Shown piece after piece: positions 1-12,359 of a stretch of DNA of 64,000 bases (its first letter is position 1; each line of letters opens with the position of its first letter). The notes under the pieces are model-generated. The model saw nothing but the letters and a program-made list of their open reading frames with translations. It had not been told where the DNA came from and searched no databases. The translations under genes and the position numbers were made by a program. Origin of the DNA: Pithys albifrons albifrons (Eukaryota; Chordata; Aves; Passeriformes; Thamnophilidae); assembly GCF_047495875.1 (NCBI RefSeq), contig NC_092459.1, forward strand, positions 41,094,490 to 41,158,489, given 5' to 3'.

Positions 1-1969
1 ATGAAAAAAAACCCCACTCTGTATCTTTAAGTACAGAATACACAGAACAAACTTTTTCTGTTGTTCAAAATGACTGTAATTTTATCTGGCATTTTTTCAA
101 CTAGATTTTATTGCTAACCCAAAAATTAATTCCCACCTTCCCATCCAATCTAAATAGAGATTTTAGCCAAGTGAGTCATAACAAAGATTGCCAGTCAATT
201 ACACATACTGTAATAGTACGTGGCATTTGATTTTTAATCACAATGTAGGTTACTCAAAGCCTGTACTAAAATTCTACAGATTATGCAATTACAGCAAGCA
301 AGTAGGCATGTTGGTAAAGTAAACAACTATATCTGTTTACTTCAATACTAAATTATTTAAATAAAACATTTCTGAATCATGGAAGACTGATTTTTAGTAA
401 AATGTGTCATAAATCTAGAAATTATGCTGCAAATAGCACCTTCGGTTCCTTATAAATTACTACTGTTTTTTATTAAACTGCTACTGTTTGATGATGTATC
501 AGTATTTTGCTCCCCTGGCAAAATCTTAGTTGTCATAGGAGCATATATTAATGGGAGAGCCACAAATCAGAAAGGCTTCCAACAATTTCAGTAGAGTACT
601 GGAAGACTGATGTCAAAAGAAAAAAAAAAGGAAGTACAATGCTGAGGGCACAGAATGATAATATCCTGACAGCAATGTAGTTGTTCCAGCAACAACAACA
701 ATGGAAAGATTGCAGACAAGCTTTCAACTAAGCAACAAACTTATTAACTAAGCCCACTGGAAAATTATCCAGAAATCTCTTACACAACACAAACTTTATT
801 TGTTTCTTAATAGCTTTCATCATCAGAGAAAACCAGGACTCCTATGCATGATGTCATAGAGTCTACTTCCTTTATTTCTGAGAGTTAAAAGCTCAGTCAA
901 AGAACTAGTGTCACAGGCACCAAGTTACCACTCTGCTGTTTAACATGAATTTTTGTTTTACCTGCTTTCCTATTTCCTACGTTGGTGTAAGGAAGGAAAA
1001 AAATTGTGGGCACTCATGGCAAAATTCCTTCCTGGTCTCTAAATGGTCAGGACATAGCACTACAGTGCTAAAAAATTGGAAACCTATTCCTGAGGTGAGC
1101 TGAATGCACATACCAACATTCAGAAGTGTGCCCAATCCAGGGAAGAAGAGGGGATAAAATCGTTTCTTCAGTTTCACACTCTAGTCAGTGCAGGCTCACC
1201 TAATCCAGATTATGTCTTTATTTCCCTTTTGTTATTCCCTATTTTGGATCTCTGAAGACAGTAACCTTAGAAAAATGACTAGTTTTTCTTCCTTTTGTTC
1301 ATCTATCAAAATGCTTTCAGGGTTCTACCTTCTCTCTTCAAAAGCTGAGAAGAATGAATTCAGCACAGCTGAGGACTTCAGCATTTACTGGTTATATACT
1401 TGAGGGTGACTGCTGGTGAAACTGGTACACTGCTTACTCATGAAAAGACTGACAAGATCAGAACCTTAAAAAAACACCAGTATTACAAATCTTGCATATG
1501 TAGAAAGACCCATCCCTTCTGATTTTATTTTAACAATCTTGCTTTCAGAACTAAACACTGATTATGAAATACACAACATTTACAGAAAAAAAGTATGTAA
1601 AATTCTGTGGTGTGCCATCAAGGCTCATTGCCTCAAAGATATCCTAGATAGTGGATTTTTTAAACATAGTTTGCCCTGAAGATAGCAGGAACAATGAAGC
1701 AGGGAGCAAAATTTTATTTTTCACAGAAAGAAATTCTGAAACAAAGGCAATCCATAAGCAAACAACACTGTGAAGTGGAGATGACTCTGGCATAGATAAA
1801 TCCCACTACATAAAAAGATTTTGATCTTTTTGACTCAGACACACACATCAGCAAGCATTTCTGTTCTAAACATTTTAGAATATTTCTCTCATTTGAAAGG
1901 TAAGGTTTTAAGCTCATTTAAAGGAAGAAAGACTCTTATTTTAAATAGTACATAACTTTGAAAGTTCAG

Positions 1970-2282
1970 AAGAAAGGAAGTGGGGCTGGTCTCTTCTCCC
2001 AGGCACTCAGCAATAGGACAAGGGGGCACGGGCTCAAGCTCTGCCAGGGGAAATTTAAGTTGGAGAGCAGAAAAAAATTCTTTCCAGAGAGAGTAATCAG
2101 GCATTGGAATGGGCTGCCCAGAGAGGTGGTGGATTCACCATCCCTAGAGATTTTTAAACGCACGTTAGACGTGGCGCTGACTGCCATGATCTAGTAAATG
2201 GACTGGAGTTGGACCAAGGGTTGGACTCGATGATCCCGGAGGTCTTTTCCAACCCAATCAATTCTATGATTCTATGATTCTA
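1970..2282 (+). mobile_element. CR1 LINE 3' end with C-terminal ORF2 fragment
   Basis: One frame reads [34 protein letters not shown] and [13 protein letters not shown], which is the familiar C-terminus of the CR1 ORF2 protein. The short 3' UTR follows, with TTGGACTCGATGATC, GGTCTTTTCCAACCC and the repeated CTATGATT end. It is a 5'-truncated copy, as is usual for CR1. The well-preserved terminal frame suggests a younger subfamily than the other CR1s here. Confidence 0.93.
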
Positions 2283-4194
2283 AGTTTTTTTTCAGCAAGT
2301 TTCTACCACTGAGGAATATTCAGGATGTACTCTTAGAAAGAGAGGCATGCTCCCCTCCTCTTTCTTTTTTTTGTATTATATTTTAATGTCTTCCTGTCCA
2401 AGTCAAAATGCTGATCAAAAGAGGATATTCTCTGCCTGAAACCACATGTATGCATAGAATCCAGCACTACTTTGCATTCTAGGCATACTGAAAGAGGGAG
2501 TATTAACCAGGTTCAACTCTGGTTTTGAAATGAACTACTTGAAAAGAGTTTTTCTTTATCTCTGAGTTTTATAATCTGTGGATCACTTCTGAAGGCCACT
2601 TTGTGAAAGTTCAGTTCCTCATACCAAAAGAGATTTGTAGATTTTATTGTATCTAAAGTTTCTAGAGCAAAGAACCACTTTGTTCCTGAAATGAAACAGA
2701 CTGGCATCTGAAGTCATCAGTAACGCAGGGGTTTGCAACAAGTGCAAGTAAAAGAAAACCAATGGCAAGTAAGAGGAGATGAAGGCGACTTACAGAAGAC
2801 TAACATCAGAGTAAGCACTTACAGGGATGGACAAAGTATACTGTTTAAGAAAAAAGATTAGACAGTGACAAAACACCCAGGACAAGAAAATAAAATAGAA
2901 CTACCTTGCTTCAAAGCACTTTAATTTGTATATTATATGCAGTTTTTCAGCGTAAGTTCTTCATATAATTTTCACAAAATGCTATGGTAATATGAATGGA
3001 ATAACAATTGACAATGCCAATCTCAGAAAAACTAAAGTGTTCTACAGTTGATTTTTGTTAAAATGCAGTCCAATACAATAGCCTATGAATTATTATTATG
3101 GGAGAAGAGCTGTTGACATTCTGAATTAAAAACATTCTTAGTTCTTGGTCATGTATTGAAACATTTTTGTATGATGTGGTAATATACGTAGTAAGATGAT
3201 ATATTTACTGTTGTAACGAGTCACTATCTCATGTTCTTATTACACACATAAGGAAAATTATATGCATATTCAGCCTCTAGCAGTGGGCTTTGTACATGTG
3301 TGAAAGGAGAAGCACATACATAGCAGAATATCATGGAATGTAATGCTCTAAAAAATTCATAAAATATATGTATTTTCATAGGAAAAGTAGTAGGAATCAA
3401 CCTCACTATTTGCTTTTACTTAGACACACCTCTGTACCCTATTAAAGTGCAGGAAATAAGAAAGAGTGTATGAGAAAAATAAAGCTGTAGATGAAACAGT
3501 AGGCATCTCAACTTTATAGCCCTCTTTTACTTCAAATAATTTCGGACTTGATTAGTTTTACACTGCAGGTAAGAACTTGAGAAAAAGCATTATTCCATTT
3601 TATTAGTATCAGATTCCAATAGGGAATAAAGCCTTCATGACTTAATATCAGAGTCTATCGGCTGACAGAATCTATCAGAGTGATCATCCATATTACTCAG
3701 AGGTCTGATGCCATTTGTCGTTCTCAGAACTACTTGCCCTATTCAGCTCTGATGCTTTTGTGGTCTCTGCTTCACTTTTCACTTCTGCCTTGCCCTCACA
3801 AGTACAATTAATCAGCTAATCTTCAAGATGTCAAAATAAATTTCGTCCTTCAGGCTATTTCCTCTTGTCAAGAAAAGCATTCTGTTCAGTGTCAGACAAA
3901 TGTATTTGCCAATGCAAATGCAGCTTACATAAATTCTCTTTTCATTTACAACACCATTATTTTCTAAAACACCATCAGTGCTGTTGTATTACTCATGCTC
4001 TTCATTAAGAATTGCCCTTTTATTCTATACTACTCTTATTTCCAGTAAAAAGAGCTAGCTAAATAGAAAAATACCCAGCTAATAAAATTTGCTATGAACT
4101 AAGAAAATTCTCTCAGATTTTAAATACCAAAAGTAAAATGTCAATGAAAGCAGTAACTTTATTTAAAAAAGAAATTAAAAAACCCCCACTAACT

Positions 4195-4856
4195 TGTAGG
4201 TTAGTTTTGTGGGTTGACCTTAGTAGCTGGCAGATGCCCAATCAACCACTCTCTCACTTCCCCTCCTTAACTGAACAGGGGGAGAAAATAAGATGGAAAA
4301 GCTCCTGGGTCAAGATGAAGGCTGGGAGGTCATTTACATACTACTGTTATGGGTAAACCAGACTTGACTCAGGGAAAATTAACTTGAATTATTGCAAATT
4401 AAAAATAGACTACAATAGTGAGGAAACAAAGACAAAACCTAAAACCCCCTTATTGCTAGTTCCCCTCCTCAGGCTTAACTTCGCTGCTTTGTTTCCAAGT
4501 CTACCTCTGAGGGATGGGGGCTGCAGTCAGTCCAAACTCTTGGTCTCAGCCATTCCTTACTCACACGTTTTCCCCACTGCAATGTGGGGTCCCTATCAAA
4601 GGACAGACCTTTAAAAATTGCCCTAACATGAGACCTTTCCATGGGCACAGTTCCTGCCAGTAGCCTGGTCCTGCATGAGCTCTCTAGGGGCCATTTTCCT
4701 GTAGGGCACCATCCACCTGCTGCAATGTGTGCTCCTCCCAGGGCTATAGCACAGACATCAACCTCACCATGGCCTCTTCAACGGGCTGTGGGGGAATCTC
4801 TGTTACAGTGCCTGGAGCACCTTCTCCCTTCCTTTCGCTCTGACCTGGGTGCCTGA
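4195..4856 (-). mobile_element. Degraded avian LTR-like (probably ERVL-type) sequence
   Basis: Read on the minus strand, the block has CTCATGTTAGGGCA-like and GGACCCCACATTGCAG units, then AAGTGAGAGAGTGG and finally GGTCAACCCACAAAAC near the low-coordinate end. I recognise this order from abundant bird endogenous-retrovirus LTR or leader sequence. It is GC-richer than the flanks and has several short open frames that I treat as chance. Boundaries, family and orientation are approximate, and no duplication was identified. Confidence 0.45.
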
Positions 4857-5231
4857 AAAATCATTCACATTTTTCATGCTTAACATATTTGGCACTTGGA
4901 AAATGAAAGTGGTATCACTTCTCAAACCTAAACATTTGAAGGACGGTTTCTTAGCAAAATGTTAAGACAGTTTTTATATAAACTGTGAGCAATGTTAAGA
5001 ATCAACTCTGAAAGAAATGTGATTTTAGCTTACACAGGTTAATGAGCAGAGAAGAAATATGACAGTCAGTTGCCTGTTTTCTTAATGACAATGCAAGTCA
5101 GCTTTAGCAGGACCTGACAGCAAACAAATTTAAGCTATGAATTTGATTTATTTGAATATCTTGGAATTTTTTAGAGTTCATAAAGAAGGCAGGGGGTTTT
5201 TTGTTGCTTTTTGGTTTGTTTGGATTTTTCT

Positions 5232-5290
5232 TATATTTATTTTATTTGACTTTATTTTATTTTACTTTACCTTATTTTATTTGACTTTAT
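5232..5290 (+). repeat. Low-complexity TTTTATTTGACTTTA repeat
   Basis: Imperfect tandem units of the type TTTTATTTGACTTTAT with TTTTACTTTACC variants. It is a simple repeat of no evident function. Confidence 0.75.
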
Positions 5291-7437
5291 GGATGAATGC
5301 TACTATAGGTTTCCCACTTCCTACCTTCATTAATATTAGATTGAAAGCAGACTAAGGTCAGATATAGCAAGTGCTTCCAATACTCCTTCCTTTAATTGGA
5401 CATGCAATTAACTTTTATGAAATTCATGACAGAAGAAAAAGACAGAAATAGGCAGAGCCCTGCAGAAACCTAAAAGCTTTAGAAATGTCTGTTTCTGAAA
5501 AGTCTGTCAGGCCCATGTTAACAGACACAGTCTTGTAGTTCAGTAAATGTATACAACTCTTTCTGTGGGACTTAAAGTACCTGAGTACCATGTAAACGTT
5601 ACAGAAAATCCAGTATTGTATTTTAAATTAATACTCTTGCTTTCTGTATAATTAATTTTTTGATCAAGAAGAACAATAACAAAAATAAAAATGCTTTCCT
5701 TAAAAAAAATCTATATTCCTAGACAGTTAAAAAAAGTATTCAGTAGTTTAGAATTGGTAGAATCAGGACTATTCACACAAGAATAGTTTGATTCACTTTC
5801 TCATTTATTTAAAAGGCAATAAATTTCCTTTTCCTGCCCTATGAAACCCTTTAACTCCAAAAATATGAGAGTGGAGGAACAGAGATTTATAGAGGTTTAT
5901 AAGTTGGGAAAATTAGCCTGCTTTCAAAATTTGACCAGATTTGTTTCCAACTACTACATAATGTTAGTAACACAGAAAGCACTTAACACCATTACATATC
6001 TGAAGCAAGCAAGGCTCGTGACAGTCTGATAGTCTGACAGTCCTCAAGGTAAAGGAAGAGATCTAAGACCAAAGAAAAAGAAGTTTTTCTTATAACTGCA
6101 GGTCTGAGGCACAAAATAAAGCTGAAACATTATGGGAAATTTATTTAAACTTTAAAATGTTAGTTTCACTTATACATATTTATCTGAATTAGAATGCAGG
6201 CTGTTGACAAGGATTGTACTGAAACTGCCGACATACTAGTTTAAGGGTGAGAAATATTCACATAAACTTAACATACAATAGAAGACTAAAATAACTTTCC
6301 TTAAAAGGAAAATATAATTAACAGGATAATTTTTAAAAACTATTTTTAAAGTTCATTTAGGTTTAAGAAATTTTGATTAACTTTTACTATGTTATGGTAA
6401 GGATCTTAGTTTTGTTTCATGTCATGTCTGTATAAAAAATTAAGAAGAAATTATCTTCTACATGTTTTTTTTTGATGCCCATTAACTTTTTCTTAAAACC
6501 TGAAGGCCTTTCTGCATTCTTTAGAGGCTATCACGGTTTTACACAAATTAAGGCATCAGCTTACAAATACACTCTGCCCAGTGCAGGGCACTGCTTTCAG
6601 ACTTTACATTACAAATTACATTATAAATCTGTACTGCTCCAATCTCAGTGTTATTCTCCAAACTTTCAAAAGATAACTATAATTACCACATTTGTTGCAA
6701 ACACAAGGTAAAATATAACTGAAAGTCCACAAGTTGATTTGGGAATTTTCATGTTAAATCTCTTTCTAGACTGTGTAAAGCAAAGCTTGAGTAACACTGT
6801 ATATGCACACTCAAGAAAGTTCATGAAGAAAATCACTCAAATAATCCATTGCCTTACAACAAAACACTTCATGTTACTTTGAAAGATACTCGGAAAAATA
6901 CGTAAGTTATTACTTATGAATACTTTCCATTTAAATATTAACATACCAAAACCAACATACCAAACGAGAGATTATGGCTAAAGTATGCTTAATATCATAG
7001 TGGTTTAAGTCATGTCTAAGTATGTGATGTCTAAGTATAAGGCAGTAGTATGTCAGTATATGAACATGTTTAGATCATAGTAGGTCAGTATACAAACATA
7101 CTAGGGTTCTTAGGAAAAATATCAACTGTAGGGAAACAAACTTCCTTGGACTGTTTTTTAATGAGGAAAAGAAATAGAAAAGTTGTCTTTACTTAGACTA
7201 TGAAAAAAAGCTTTCACAATGTAAGATAAACTCTCTATAAGAACCACTACAACAGATAGGGTTATTTATTTTTGTAACTAGTTTATTTTCTTCTATTTCC
7301 AGGTATAGTGAAGCACGTACTTACACACAAATTATTTGACAATAGACTCTGAATCTACTCTGGCTGAAACATAAAAGTGACACATTAAAAACATTTACAC
7401 ATACACCTTTTCACAAAAACATGAGCAAAGGAAAAAT

Positions 7438-7853
7438 GTGGACCTGTTAAAGAAAGTCCAGAGGAGGGCCACAAAGATGATCAGAGGGCTGGAGCGCCTC
7501 TTCTATGAAGAGAGGCTGAGCTGGCTGGGGTTGTTTAGGCTACAAAAGAGAAGGCTTCAGGGAGACCTCATTGTGAAGCTTTCCAATACCTTAGGGGGGC
7601 TTATATAAAGAAGGGAGAGGGACTGTTTATATGAGCAGATAATGTCCGGACAAGGAGTAATGTTTTTAAACTGAAAGAGGGCAGGTTTAGATTAGATGCC
7701 CCATTCCTGGAAGTGTTCAAAGACAACTTGGATGGGGTCCTGAGCAACCTGATCTAGTTGGTGGCATCCTTGCCCATGACAGGGGTGCTGGAACCAGAGG
7801 ATCTATAAAGACCCTTCCAACCCAAACTATTCTATGTTTCCATGATTCTATGA
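7438..7853 (+). mobile_element. CR1 LINE 3' fragment
   Basis: Characteristic CR1 blocks occur in order: GGGCCACAAAGATGATCAGA, GAGAGGCTGAGCTGGCTGGG, AGGGAGACCTCATTG, ACTTGGATGGGGTCCTGAGC, ACCCTTCCAACCC and CTATG/CATGATTCTATGA at the end. It has diverged and has no open ORF. Confidence 0.9.
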
Positions 7854-10800
7854 AGGAAAATTGTCTTAGAGTTTTAACATACATCCTACATGTTAAACTT
7901 AAATATGTAGTAACTGCAGCTTTCACTGCACAAGATGTGGGGATCAGGTTAGAAGACTGACCAAACAATCAATAAAAATTAATTTTTCTTTTTCAGACAA
8001 TTTCATTATTGGCAAAAAATATGGAAACAACTTTTTTTAAAAGCTTAGCTTCTCAAGTGTGTTTTGGAACCACAGTGATGTTAATGAGCATTCAATAATA
8101 ACATGGAAGTAAAATCATCTCGTGAAATATTAAAAGTATGGAGCATCAAGAAACAGGTATGCCTTCTCGATAAGTATAAGTATCATGGAAAACACAGAGT
8201 TAGTGCTGAAAAACTGTGCTATAAACCATTTTAAATGGAGCATCTTTCATAAACATTTAAAAGACTATTGCACGATAAAAAGAATAAAAATTTAAATACC
8301 TTGTTACTTTTTTTGGCTAGCATTTAAACATATTTGTATAAAAAGTAACAAAGGTAGATCCCACTGTACATTAAAGGTGGATTCCTGAGAAGGGAGACAG
8401 CAATTTGTCAAATAAAGCAATTTTTTCTCATGAGAATTAGCGTAACAGATATATCTAATAACCTACAAAATATACATCTTTAAATACACACAGCCAAATA
8501 ATGAAGCAAGCAGGATGGAAAGGAAGGAGAGAATTTTGAGAATTGTCACTGAAGTGCTACTTCTAATACCTGAGAATCACCTTATTTTTACATCTTTCAT
8601 TATGACTGATTTGATTCACTTGGCAACACAAATAAAGATGGTGAAAATGCAACTGCTTAAAGAAGAACAGAAGACAACTGCCAAAAAAATATATATATCA
8701 GGCCTGCAGTTGCCTAGAAGAATCAGCTGAGATCTTTTGAAACTGTGATCCAACCTGAAATAGTGGCATCTACTTCAGCTGATGATCGTACTTGCTGCCT
8801 TTTACCCCCCATACAATATACACCATCCCCGTGCATATAAATTGTGTGCATACATCTATCTACCTGCTGTAACACTAATTCTTTCAGGAAAAAACTGTTT
8901 TTCTGTTAAAGAAAGATACTTCATTACCTAAATTACTACAGGCTAGAAAATAGAGCAATGACTGACAAAGCAACTCTGAAACTATAAAGAAGCAATATCT
9001 ATCAGAGTATTCCTGTCTGAGAAAAGTACACATTAGAGAGGCTGACAAGCAAAATGAAGTTTTGAAGCAAGACTCAATTTAATATAGGGTAAAGAGCAAT
9101 GAAAGAAGCCTGCTTGGATGAAGTGGTTTTAAGTGCCTAGTTGATCAAAGAAAGTTCATGAGTTCTCATAGAAAACAATATAAGCAAAGAGCAATAAGCA
9201 AGATCTAGCACAAGCAAGTGCCCTTTCCTGAATTTATAATAAGGCTACATATTTTCTGTGCACTTTGATATGCATCAAAAAAACACTGCACACTGCTCCA
9301 TTCCAGAATCTGCAAGAACAGTAGCAGCAATTACACTGGCAACTCTTAGACTGGCATTATCTCTCATCCTCACCTCCTACCATTCTGACTAATCACAAGA
9401 CTGACTAGCTACAACAAACAAAAGGAAATAAAAAAATATTACTTTACTGTCCCATAATTTTTGGCCTTTATTTTTTTCTTTTTGACCTTCCCAATGTTTT
9501 GAAGAGCAGACACAAAACTGAGCAAAAGTAAATAACTGAAATTAATCAATACTTTAACTATGGTTCCATTGAAAACCTAGGAACCAAATTTTGGGTCACA
9601 AATAACATAATGGCTTCCAAATTTTTCCTCTTCTGGAAACTATTTTTCTTCCCCCTCCACTCTCCCCAAAAGTTTAGAAACTACAAATACACTGCACTTC
9701 ACATTAGTCCTTATGTACAATGACATATATAGGAAACTGCAGAAATCCCTTGAGGGTAAGTTTCAGTTAAATAAAAAAATTGTGTTAGTAGTGCTACTTT
9801 GGACTGAAATAAAAGAGCATGATGAAGCAGATATTCTTCCTACACTTAAGTTACTATGTTGCTCTAAATGAATACTTTGTATATATTAATAATATTCCAT
9901 TACTAGAGTAATGGAATTTTACTTTGTAAACTGTTTTCGATACACATCTTTCAATAGCGCCTGAAATACTTTTTGGGGTTTTTTTTTCCTTACTTTTTTT
10001 ACTGGATATAAGCAGAATTTAGGAATGAGGTGAGATTTTAAGAATTATGTGAAAAACTAGAAGAGTAAGAGATATGCTTTTCCATTCTATATTCTGTTCA
10101 TCAAAGTTTCTACTTGCATTCAGAGCAGGCTTTCCCATTGTCACTTCAGCTTCAGCAGTGATTACACATGCTCTTTCTTTCTCTTTTTTATAACCCTGAC
10201 CTACCTGATTGTGTGCACTAGCTGAAAAGTACTGTGAAAACTTGAAGTAATTTAAAATGGCAATCTGGTGTATGTAAATAATTTCAAGTATTAAAAGTTC
10301 CTATCAAAAGGTTTTTTATTATGTTAACCAAAACTTTGGGTAGATGGTGTTACAAAGTCATTCCGATAAAATACCAGTGATATTGGTTTGTTATTTATTG
10401 GTTTCTCCAGTATTTTGACTGTCTGTGTTATAGGTATGCATATACATCTTCTAATTGCTATTCATGATTTTATACTGGATCACTGCAGTGGTCCTCCTAA
10501 CTACTAATTATATATAGACAGCTTTTCTAGTCATATGAAGAGCTCTCCTCTTACCAAAGAAAGGTAAAATATATAAAGCTAAGACTGCCAAAACAGAATT
10601 CATCTGAATCAATAATTATTACAAGCTATATTTGTAAATGTTCTTAGTGATAACACAACCAAGCCTTTTTTCCGTTTCTTAGACAACGCAGAAGGAGAAA
10701 GGGTAATTACATAGAACTGTATGCAAAAATGGGTATAAAATTATCTCAATGTTTTGGAAAAGTGCTATTTCACTGACACAAACAGCGTTTTCCTGAAATA

Positions 10801-11557
10801 AATGTGACAAGAAGTATCTGCTAAAACAGAATAACCTTCATCTAAGCAATCCTAATTAAGAAGCTAAAACCAAATATTTTATTCATATCTATGAATGTTC
10901 AAATGTTCAACCTAGTGATGTCTTATACTTTATCTTATTAAGGACAAATGAAGAAAAGTAAGATCAGTCATTAACAGGTACCTACAGTTCTGTTTTGTTT
11001 TTCTAAATAAAATACAAAGTAAATATTATTTTGACATATTTGGAACCATGTTGTTATAGCATTTCAAATTTATTTTGAACTTGTCATTTGCAGTGCAAAC
11101 CTTAAACTTTTTAAAGACAGATATTATCAAAGAATTCTGAACTGATATTAATGTTAGGTTCTTGAAAACATACACACACTCAACGTTTGGGATATGAACA
11201 CCTGGTGCACAATTCTGAAATGGTAGGGACATAATGCACCAAGCGACACAATCTGGAAATAGGTGACATTTCATACGAAGGTTTTCTATACAGACTTGGA
11301 GCATCATAGTGGTAAATCTAAATGGAGAAACCAAAAAGTTTAATGACCTTATTGTTTAAGATAGTTCAGATGTGTTACTGTTTTCATCTCTGAATCAAAA
11401 GCCACATTTTGGAACATAAGCAGTGTAACAACAGATGTAGTAATAACATTTTAGGTGCTTCATCAGTACTGTTACAAGGAGTTTGAAGAAAAGACAGTGT
11501 ACCTATGAAGAGGTATGAATACACATGCAGAACTGTAATTTAAAATAATATGCATAC

Positions 11558-11698
11558 CTGTGTTCGCAGAATTTCACCTTTTGACAGTTGCATATCACCA
11601 GTCAGCTCTTTCACAGTAATGCCTAGTGGTTCCAGACGTTTGCTGAAGTAATTTGTCATTTCGGCTGCCAAAGCCTTCATAGGAGCAACATACACAAT
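11558..11698 (-). CDS. ASCC3: ASCC3 coding exon with helicase motif Ia, 141 bp
   Basis: The acceptor is TTTGGTGCAG and the donor GTATGC. It has 47 codons in phase 0 at both ends, reading IVYVAPMKALAAEMTNYFSK and then KELTGDMQLSKGEILRTQ. APMKAL is motif Ia and the TGD element is the next conserved block of Ski2-like helicases; both bind the nucleic-acid strand in the first RecA domain. The next family residues (the TTPEKWD block and the DEVH Walker B) are not in this window, so the exon that follows lies beyond base 1. Confidence 0.97.
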
Positions 11699-12158
11699 CT
11701 GCACCAAAAGAACACTCACTTGATAAATGAGCAAACCCCACAACGTTGTTTGTTTCATGGCAACCATTACAAATCACAATTTATTGTGAAATATGATGCC
11801 AGGCTCTTACAGTGAAAAATCTTAATAGTGATATATGAAAAGTAGTTATCTTTGCTGGATAAGTGTGCAGCTGTTTAAAGGACAATGGATTTTGTTTATA
11901 CAGCCTCATCGCTTTGAAAATTGGTTCTGCATCAAAGCTAAATGCATTTTCATAGCTTTTTACTCACATAATAAGATTTTTTAGTACATAAATAAGAATA
12001 GCTTTAACAATAATAAAGTAAATCAAAACTAGCCTTATCTTTAACTTGGAAAAGCGTAATATCCTTGAAAACTTTCTGATTTCACATTCTATGTATAACA
12101 TATAATGGGCTTTACCATACAAGTTAAAAAGCTGTTATTTGGCTCATTTAACTCCTAC
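11699..12158 (-). other. ASCC3: ASCC3 intron, 460 bp
   Basis: A short GT-AG intron in phase 0 that separates the motif I and motif Ia exons. No repeat was seen. Confidence 0.85.
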
Positions 12159-12359
12159 CTTAAACTCATCCTTTTTGATAACACCATGCTGGACATGCTG
12201 GCGAATTTCATGAAGGATTGTTAGCATGGCAATGTTAGTCTTCCCAGCTCCAGTGGGGGCGCAGATCAGCATGTTCTCATTCGTATTGTAGGCAGTCTCG
12301 AAAACTATAGACTGGATTCGGTTTAGTTTTTTCATGCCTTTAAAAGCAAGTTGTCCAAT
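12159..12359 (-). CDS. ASCC3: ASCC3 coding exon with Walker A (helicase motif I), 201 bp
   Basis: The acceptor is TTTTAACAG and the donor GTAGGA. The exon is 67 codons in phase 0 at both ends. It encodes [20 protein letters not shown], carrying the Q-motif-like LNRIQS, then [29 protein letters not shown] is the Walker A loop that binds ATP phosphates in the first Ski2-like cassette (around residue 500 of roughly 2,200 in the human protein). The Lys and Thr of GKT are intact, so the ATPase site looks functional. It is separated from the preceding exon by about 19 kb. Confidence 0.97.

Larger units (their letters stand above)
1..11557 (-). other. ASCC3: ASCC3 intron, partial (3' side runs off the window)
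   Basis: The intron begins with the GTATGC donor after the motif Ia exon and runs at least 11.5 kb to the window edge. It contains two sense-oriented (plus-strand) CR1 3' ends, a degraded LTR-like segment at about 4195-4856 and a low-complexity T-rich tract near 5232. I looked for the next helicase exon (the TTPEKWD block) and did not find it. Confidence 0.8.

Noticed and set aside
1958..2194. 78-codon plus-strand ORF as a host gene
   Set aside because: It is the C-terminus of CR1 ORF2 and is annotated as CR1.
11026..11334. 102-codon open frame on the minus strand just downstream of the motif Ia exon
   Set aside because: It does not carry the next ASCC3 residues and has no family resemblance.
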